From assembly GCA_028565715.1 (NCBI GenBank), contig JAOXYC010210239.1:1-11348 (forward strand): a DNA stretch of 11,348 nt, written 5' to 3'. A program made the position numbers and the translations under genes. This document shows positions 1 to 7,400 of this stretch, one piece after another. Numbering within the stretch: the first letter of the stretch is position 1; every line of letters begins with the position of its first letter. Below the pieces are notes generated by a model that saw nothing but the letters and a program-made list of their open reading frames with translations, did not search any database and was not told where the DNA came from. Source of the DNA: Phoronis pallida (taxonomy: Eukaryota > Phoronida > Phoronidae).

Positions 1-860
1 AACTAAGCCAGATTGCTGACTGTTCTTCAAAAGTTGTGTGTATTATTATGCGTTATCAGTTTCCTTGCCATATTAGTGCACATTTAGACATATTCAGCGA
101 CACGACACGTATATTGGAAACTTAGGTCCATACATGTATATGTTACCAACAGAACCAAAAATGCACTATTGTACACTATTTATTATAAGTTATCTGAACT
201 TTTTCTGGATGAATGAAATATTTAATGCAAAAACCATTCTCAGTTGTTTTATCTAGTAGTTCATTGCTAAGTACTGGATGCATATTTTGAGAATGACACA
301 ATAATAGTTTCCACAACTGAAAAACTCATCATTTATATTCATTCTCCTACAAATACAGAGATAAGTCATATAACAGAAGTCTGCATATCCAGTCTTATGT
401 TCTTTCATCAGAAAATTGTAAATGATAGAATAATCGAATCCCAAGTTTTTTTGATTATCTGGGTTTTAGGCCATAGCAGTTGTAAGAAAGAAATGACGAA
501 AGTTTTTGTGATCAAATTCATTGTTCAGATATATGCAAATATTTACAAGGCTAGACGTTTCGCACAAACACTTAGTGCATCATCAGTTATATACAGAGTT
601 TGTTTTTGGTAAAAATTTGTTGAAATTCTTTTAACTAGAGGGAATAGCATAGACTAAATAGATAACTTTCGAAATTTCAAAATATTGGTTTATCTGAGTG
701 TTGTTATTTTTGAGTTTATTTTCTTGTATAAATTCAACAAAGTGGTATTTTTATTGTTTTGTTTCATATACCATAATCTGTCTGGTTCCAGCCCACCCCC
801 AGCTCATTTTCATCTAGTAGTTGAAAAGCCATAATAAATGTTGTTCATTTGGGGCTCTAT
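1..860. other. Upstream intron, no exon seen
   Basis: AT-rich sequence with stops in all frames and no segment with acceptor, open frame and donor in the phase needed to join exon A. The open frames at 253-444 (minus) and 397-612 (plus) have AT-driven composition and no recognisable motif. A short acceptor-like site (ggttccag near 790) is followed by stops. It is inferred to be part of the intron 5' of exon A. Confidence 0.6.
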
Positions 861-1179
861 TTAAAGATACTGTCTCCTCGTTGGTGAGGATTTGGGGTCA
901 AAATTCAAATCAACTTCAAATTTTGTGTACGAGTCCTTTGATGAATATAATTAACCTGCATCTGAGTAAAAAAATTCAAAAATATCTGTAAGGGGTGATT
1001 TGAGAGCTTTTTATCCAAAAAGTCTAACTCTGTCTACAGACTGAGTTAGATTTGGATACAAAAAGTTCCAAAAAGCCCCTTTACAGATTTTATTTGAATT
1101 TTTTTACTCATACACAAAATTTCTAGTTGATTTCAATTTTGATGCCAGATCCTCACCAACGAGGAGACAGTATCTTTAA
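861..1179. repeat. Foldback/MITE with TTAA flanks, copy 1
   Basis: A 319-base element beginning TTAA-AGATACTGTCTCCTCG and ending CGAGGAGACAGTATCT-TTAA. The outermost 27 bases (865-891 against 1149-1175) are exact reverse complements (agatactgtctcctcg...). The inverted repeat continues inward over almost the whole element to a central hairpin around 1021-1050 (tctaactc / gagttaga). TTAA on both ends suggests piggyBac-type TTAA target duplications; a TA duplication (Tc1/mariner type) cannot be excluded. No coding capacity, so it is non-autonomous. It lies in the intron just upstream of exon A. The right arm lacks about 35 bases present in the left arm. Confidence 0.85.
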
Positions 1180-1300
1180 CAACAGTCCTGTACTTTACCT
1201 GAAAGAAAACGGTTATGTTGTTATTATTCATATATTTGTTTTTATTGTTATCTAGTATTTTCATTTTTTCTCCACGCTATTATTTCTCTTTCACCTATAG

Positions 1301-1432
1301 GTTTACTCGCACCTAATATACTCAGTATCAGCACAGCCCCACAGAGGTCACTAGTTATGCCTGAACAGAACAGTTCTCCACCGAGCAGTAACGGCTCAAA
1401 TAGTCCCCACCAATGGATCTCATCTCCCACAA
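1301..1432 (+). CDS. BICC1: BICC1 exon A (first exon in window), linker after the KH region
   Basis: The exon follows a pyrimidine-rich tract and the acceptor ctatag, and ends at the donor gtaagg (1433). The first two bases, gt, complete a codon begun upstream, and the last base begins the next codon. Translation after the split codon runs LLAPNILSISTAPQRS, LVMPEQNSSPPSSNGS, NSPHQWISSPT. This is disordered, Ser/Pro/Asn-rich linker. The LLxPN start and the HQWISSPT end resemble the BICC1 segment following the KH domains, by recall. The length of 132 bases is a multiple of three, so skipping the exon would keep the frame. Confidence 0.85.
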
Positions 1433-4400
1433 GTAAGGAAACAAGTCCCAGTAGTTTTCGGACATAATGAATTAAGTAAATGTTTTGTATTCAATTTTAC
1501 TATTATATCAAAGATATCTCGGTAACTTTATAAAGTTGACTATCTTATAAGCCTTCTTTTGTGTGTTGTGTAATTAAAATTGCTTGCTCCTAGTTTTATT
1601 TTAAGTATTCTATTTATTTTTGTTGTCAGTTGGTAGAGCACTTGCCTAGAATGCAAGCCAACTATGGGTTCGATTCCCATGACGGGTCAGAAATTTTTTC
1701 AGATTCCAAACTATTTATTTTTGTTGCTGTTTTAAAAATACGAGAAGGAAGATTTGAAAAAAGAACTCAGTAAAATATACCCAAAAAGCATATATAAAGC
1801 ATTAAAATTTGTGAATAAACTGTTTGTAGCAAACCACACTATTGGCCAATAATTACTCTGAAGGCATGTGCAAATATTGCATGGCACATAATTATTTTAC
1901 AACTCCTTGTTCTTCTAACCTGTAATTCATTTTCCCCAGGTCTTTACAGTCCAATGATGTTACTGTCTCCTGTGACGACGGTACACAGCACCCCCTATGA
2001 ACAGCTAGTATACACTAACTGTAATGGAGTGAACAAAGACTTCAATCAAAATGACCCACACATGAAGTTAACACTTCAACCAAGCAATTCAGGTATTGTA
2101 GCTCATAGAAAAATAGATTTTTATTATTAAAGATACTGTCTCCTCGTTGGTCTCAAATTTTGTGCAAGTGTCCTTTGATGAATATAACTAACTTGCATCT
2201 GAGTAAAAAAATTCAAAAAAATCTGCAAAGGGGTGATTTGAGAGCATTTGTGTCCCATTTTAATCTACTCTCAAGAGTAGGTTTGACGTTTTTTGGATAA
2301 AAAGCTCTCAAATCCCCCCTTACAGATTTTTTTGACTCAGACGCAAGTTAGTTATGATCATCAAAGGACTCGTACACAAAATTTCTAGTTGATTTTGACA
2401 CCAGATGGGGACCAATGAGGAGACAGTATCTTTAAGTATTTTATGTATATTTTTACGACAAATTTGATATAGTCATTGGGTAAAAAACTGCATGAGGTAA
2501 AAGTTTTTGCTATGAATGTCAATTTACCCTTTTCACACATTGCGTTAATTATTTAGCACATTGATGAAGACCCACCGTGTCAATAGGAAGTCACATATTT
2601 TAATACCATATTTCATCTAATTGTGTCTTTTATCATATAATACATTTTATTATTGAATTTTGGCCCGATCTTAGGGACCTAAACCTCAGATCTCAAAAAC
2701 ACTTTTATTTATCTCCAAAAATACTGAAAATGTCAAATTGTAGTCATGATATTTTTTTTACAGTGATAACAGCCCCCTCTACTGTCCAGTTGACAGAGGC
2801 CCCGCGACTCATCAGTCAGAACAGTAATACTCCTAGCCCAATTGATCTCATTTCATCAACGGCCAATGTTATGACATCACCAACCATACGGCCGCCATCT
2901 TGTATGATGCCGCCTAGTCGACGGACACCGCCCATGATGGATGAAAGTAAGTTTTGTTAAATTGAATTTTCATTAAAGTGAAATCAATGCTTCTATTTTC
3001 TTCTTGTATGCAATAACTCCATTGCATACATAGCTATAGGCTCCAAGAACAATCACAGGACAATGACACACTGGGCATTGTTTCATTTGTTTTATTAAAG
3101 AATCCAGTTTTGGGAACTATTGTTATGAATAAAAATTATTTTCTTCTGAACAGAATTTTGAATTTAATTAAAGCAAAAACTCATGATTGTCATATTCCAT
3201 ATAAATCTCATTATATAATTTAACAAACTTATGGAGTCTTCTTTTTGTGAATTCTATAGATAGTCAGCTTTTCATTGTATGAATTCAAATTTGCTCACTT
3301 AAGTTGACGTATATGCACAGGTTATAAAAACTTAGAGTTACTTTATTATGACTTAGTAATTGAACAATTTGTTTTTTTTCCAGTGGAAGTCCACACAGTA
3401 AGATCAGGTTCGACGTATGTCAATGTGGTCGTCCCTAAGAACCGTTCACCCAGCTCTAGTGGTGGATCAGTGGACTTGAAGGGGTTAAACAAACCACAGT
3501 CACCACTCATTATGTTGGAGCATGATGTCAGGAATCTACCATTTCAGTAAGGCTTTTGTCATTGTTGAAATTTTATTCATTTAAATAAGGTTACATCTCC
3601 CAATACTCTCATATCACAGCCATGCGCAATCCCCATTATTAGTCATCAAAGTGAGGCTTGCATCCAGAAAGAAAAATCATTCGCTAATTAAAGCACGAGT
3701 CGCATTTCATTGCACGTAAACATGCGCAAGTTTCATTGTTCTGAAGGCAAACCTTGATTTTGATTCAAAATGTCGTCTTCGTGATATGAGTCTATTATAC
3801 TAAACTACAGCACGTTGGTGAAAATCACGCACTGAAACAGTCACGGGGGGTTGAAGCAAGATTACAGTGAGGTAAGACTGACAGTGCGAGTGATGTCACA
3901 GGCATACATTATTGAGACTTAACATTCAGGGCTAAGTTAACAGACCCTGTTAACAGGGGCTGTGGGTGAGACTTATCCCTCACTATGCATACACTCCTCA
4001 AATGTTCTCAATTGAAAAATAAATTGAATTTGATTTTTAGGATGTTTAGGCATTAATTAGCCTTGTTTGTATGTATTTTCCATTTTGAAAATCCCCATTC
4101 TTATATGATGTTTGGTAATTGCAGAAATGGTGATCGACAATCATCCGAGAGTGGTGGTGAATCTGACAGCTCTGAGAAGAGAGCCCCTGGCACTGACCGA
4201 CCTAAACCACCTCCAGGATTCCCCAGTCAACCAGCCAACCCACCTATTGACTTTAACTATGAACAAAAGAAACTTCTGGCTTCTAAAGGTTTGATTTTCT
4301 CAATGATGTATGCACGGGACATGTATTTCAAGTCTCTATAAACCCTTCTTTTATTTAAAATTGTTCGTTGAATCTTACCGATTTTATTTGAAAGTGATGA

Positions 4401-7400
4401 GATTTTGTAAAACTGGTTGGGCCAGCAACAACACTTTTTGCTTTGCCGGAGACCAGTGTCTGGCACTGAAAGGTTCATCCATGTTAAAAAATTAATAAAT
4501 CAAAAAAATATTAAAATGTTTGTGAACGATTTTTTGTTATCATTAATGTGGGTCCCAACATATGAGTATTATATTTTACTGGAAACCTATGTTAACGTGT
4601 GAACTGTCATTCAAAGAAAATGTTGTTTGCTCCTCATGATTTCCTCATCGGCAATTGCCTGCTGAACGAGCACAACATTCAACAGATTACAAAATTGACT
4701 TTAACACAGAGGCTTGTTTTTTCATACCGATAGAATTAACGTAAGTGTACATTTTTTTGCCTCTTAAATCCTACAATTTTGGGTTTTATCACCATATTAA
4801 AATGTGCCTTAATTTGAGATATTTTATTTGCAGCAATACAAAAGAAGCCAGTAGGTGAGACCCGTAACCCGACTGACTACTGGGCGGGGCTGGGGTTCTC
4901 CAAGTCAATGCCAGACACTGTGATACGAGACCGTCTCAAACAAAACAATGTTAGGTACAAGGGACCAACTATGACCACGACGTATGAGGTATAATCAAGC
5001 TCTAATGTTCATTTTGAAACTATCTCAATTGAGGAAAGCAGTTCTTCTAGATGTTGAAATAACAATTTTCTATGACCCTCTATGGTTCCTATAACAAACA
5101 CCCTGGTGTATAACTGGGTACCAGGCTAGGAAAGTGATGGCAAATGCCCTTGTAAAGTGAGGAGCTACTACTTCCCAGAGAGTTGGGATTGTATTTAAAG
5201 AATGTACAGTTTATAGATTCATATTAACTTGTTTGTTGATTGCATTTCTTGTTCTTTACTTCAAAGTGAGTGTCTACAATGGGAACATGACTTTTTACAA
5301 AGACTTTCAAACAAAGTATTATATTCCCACCATTTAGTAAGTATAATTTGGAGTTGTATTTATCTATGCTCCATATTTATAATCATGCTTGTTTATTCCT
5401 AGACAACACTGGAAGAGGAGGACAGTGTTGACCGAGATCCCTGGAAGAACTCCAACAAACTGAGCACAGTCATACCACCTCAACAAGACAGTGACTACAC
5501 TGTGCAACCACCAGCATTGAACTCATGTAGGTTTTATCATTAAGTTTGACGTTTTCTTACTCTTTGTTTTGAGATTCAATTGAGCTTGAGTGAATAATAT
5601 GGACATCCTCATGTTTCTATCTAAAACATTTGTGCCACCTCAAAGTCTACCGCCTCCTTTCGGAGAATATGCCAAACTTCAACAAGCTGAAGGCACTGGC
5701 ACCGAGCAAGGGGTGAAAGAAACTTTTTATTAATGCTCGCAAGTTTCAGTGCCCATAGCTGTGTTCGAACTGCGAACCTCTCGCATGCAAGGCGCAGATC
5801 TTGCCACTAGTAAGCCACGAGCACTCAGTAAACACGAGATAAAAGGGTTGCCCTGTGAGCGCCATCTGTTGTCTTCCTACTCTATGATTATATTCGTGTA
5901 TTGAGGTAACAGTCCCTCAGGCAAGCAAGTCTCATGGAAAACACAGCTGAATTGTAATGTATATTAATTTGCAGTTTATTTATCTGTCTCATTTTGAGAT
6001 CTTTTGTCATGATTTGTGCAATGAATAAGTACATTTTGAGAATGAAGGGAAACTGTTAAACATGTTACGTTTTTTTAAAAGTCCTTCATCTTTAAATCAC
6101 TCAGCATCATTATGGATTATTGTTATCTTACAGTCACTGGTCTTGGTCTAAATGGGTCATCACTAGTTGATAGTGGGTCAAAGAGTATCTGGTCGTCAAA
6201 GTCAGACTTGTGTGAAATCTTCAGTAAACTCGGTCTCGGAAAATATTCTGACTTATTCCAGCAGCAGGAGGTTGGTAATATTTCAAGAAATGGAATTTTT
6301 TACGGCATCTTCATTCTTTATAATTGCAACAATTTGTTTAGAAAATTGCTCAGCTTTTTTCCATAGAGTAACTAAACTGGATTGACTAAAAAATATGAAA
6401 AAGGGTAAATTCTCTAATAGTTTTTACGCTCTAATAGTTCGTGCAAGGGAGATTTCAATTCCCCTACAATTAGCACATCCAAGTCAACAACTCTTATAAA
6501 TTTGGACAATAAACCTTTGGTAGCCATGAAAATCAAACAGCTTTTCTTTTAAAAAATAAAACCCTTGTGCATAGAAGTGACTGTTGATTTCAACAAGTCT
6601 AAACTGTTTTAATAGTCTCGAACACCTGTAAAAGTTTTCCAGTAGTTTGCACTAGGCATGATTTGTTGTCTTATAGTTGAAACAAATGTCTGTGAACTAT
6701 TAGAGAATTTACTAAATTCTAATATTGACCTTGGATATCCATATTTGTATAATGTAGATCTCCATTCTATCTTATATATGCTGCGGTTACACGGTCACTA
6801 GCGTCGGGTGGAGATTTCGCCCGGAGCAACTTGCGCCACTGTTGTACATCGGTTACACGGTCATTTCACCCGGAGCAAGTTGCTCCGGGCGAAATTTCCA
6901 CCCGAAAAAGTGACCGTGTAACCGGGGCAATAGACACTTGACATACGTTAATACTGATATTTCTTTTTTTTAACAGATTGACCTTTCAACTTTCTTGACC
7001 CTGACTGACCAGGATCTGAAAGAGTTGGGTATCTCAACATTCGGTGCACGACGCAAGATGCTCATAGCAATCACAGGTAATAATAATAATAATAATAATA
7101 TTCAGAAATAAAATTTGAATATTAGTTATGAAGAAAGAACTTGATAAATAATTTTAAGACTTGTTTGATGTAAGGAAAAATGACTTAAAGGCCAAAACCA
7201 GCCCCTAGGTCAAAAAATTAGTTTGTTGAGTAAACTTGAACACTTCTCAATAGTTCAAGAGTGAGTTTAAAGTCAACTTTCATGATTAATCATTGGAACA
7301 ACTATTTCTTAATGCTAACTTACTCTTTTCAGTATTGCCTTATAAGATATAATTTCTCGTGCCCACTTTATCTTTTTCAAATGTTTATGAATTATAAATT

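Larger units (their letters stand above)
6271..6976 (+). other. Intron H-I, mostly occupied by two inverted-repeat elements
   Basis: At 706 bases this is the longest complete intron in the window. The two elements listed (6405-6712 and 6784-6924) make up about 450 bases of it, so without them it would be roughly 255 bases. It splits the SAM-coding sequence and starts with the weak donor gttggt. Confidence 0.8.

Noticed and set aside
397-612. 71-codon plus-strand open frame near the window start
   Set aside because: AT-driven composition, no recognisable motif and no splice sites fitting exon A.
791-840. Possible small exon after the ggttccag acceptor-like site
   Set aside because: All frames hit stops within about 50 bases and no usable donor gives the phase needed by exon A.
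1248-1430. Minus-strand open frame opposite exon A
   Set aside because: It is the antisense shadow of a spliced plus-strand exon that has correct splice sites and family-like sequence; no motif on the minus strand.
1616-1687. Functional tRNA gene
   Set aside because: The 5' acceptor strand does not pair with gacgggt, so a mature tRNA could not form.
4112-4294. ATG-started plus-strand frame across exon E
   Set aside because: It is in a different frame from the one joining exons D and F; the other frame gives the conserved EQKKLLASK motif.
7214-7275. Inverted pair cttgaac/gttcaag in intron I-J
   Set aside because: Only seven paired bases with poor extension; within chance expectation.
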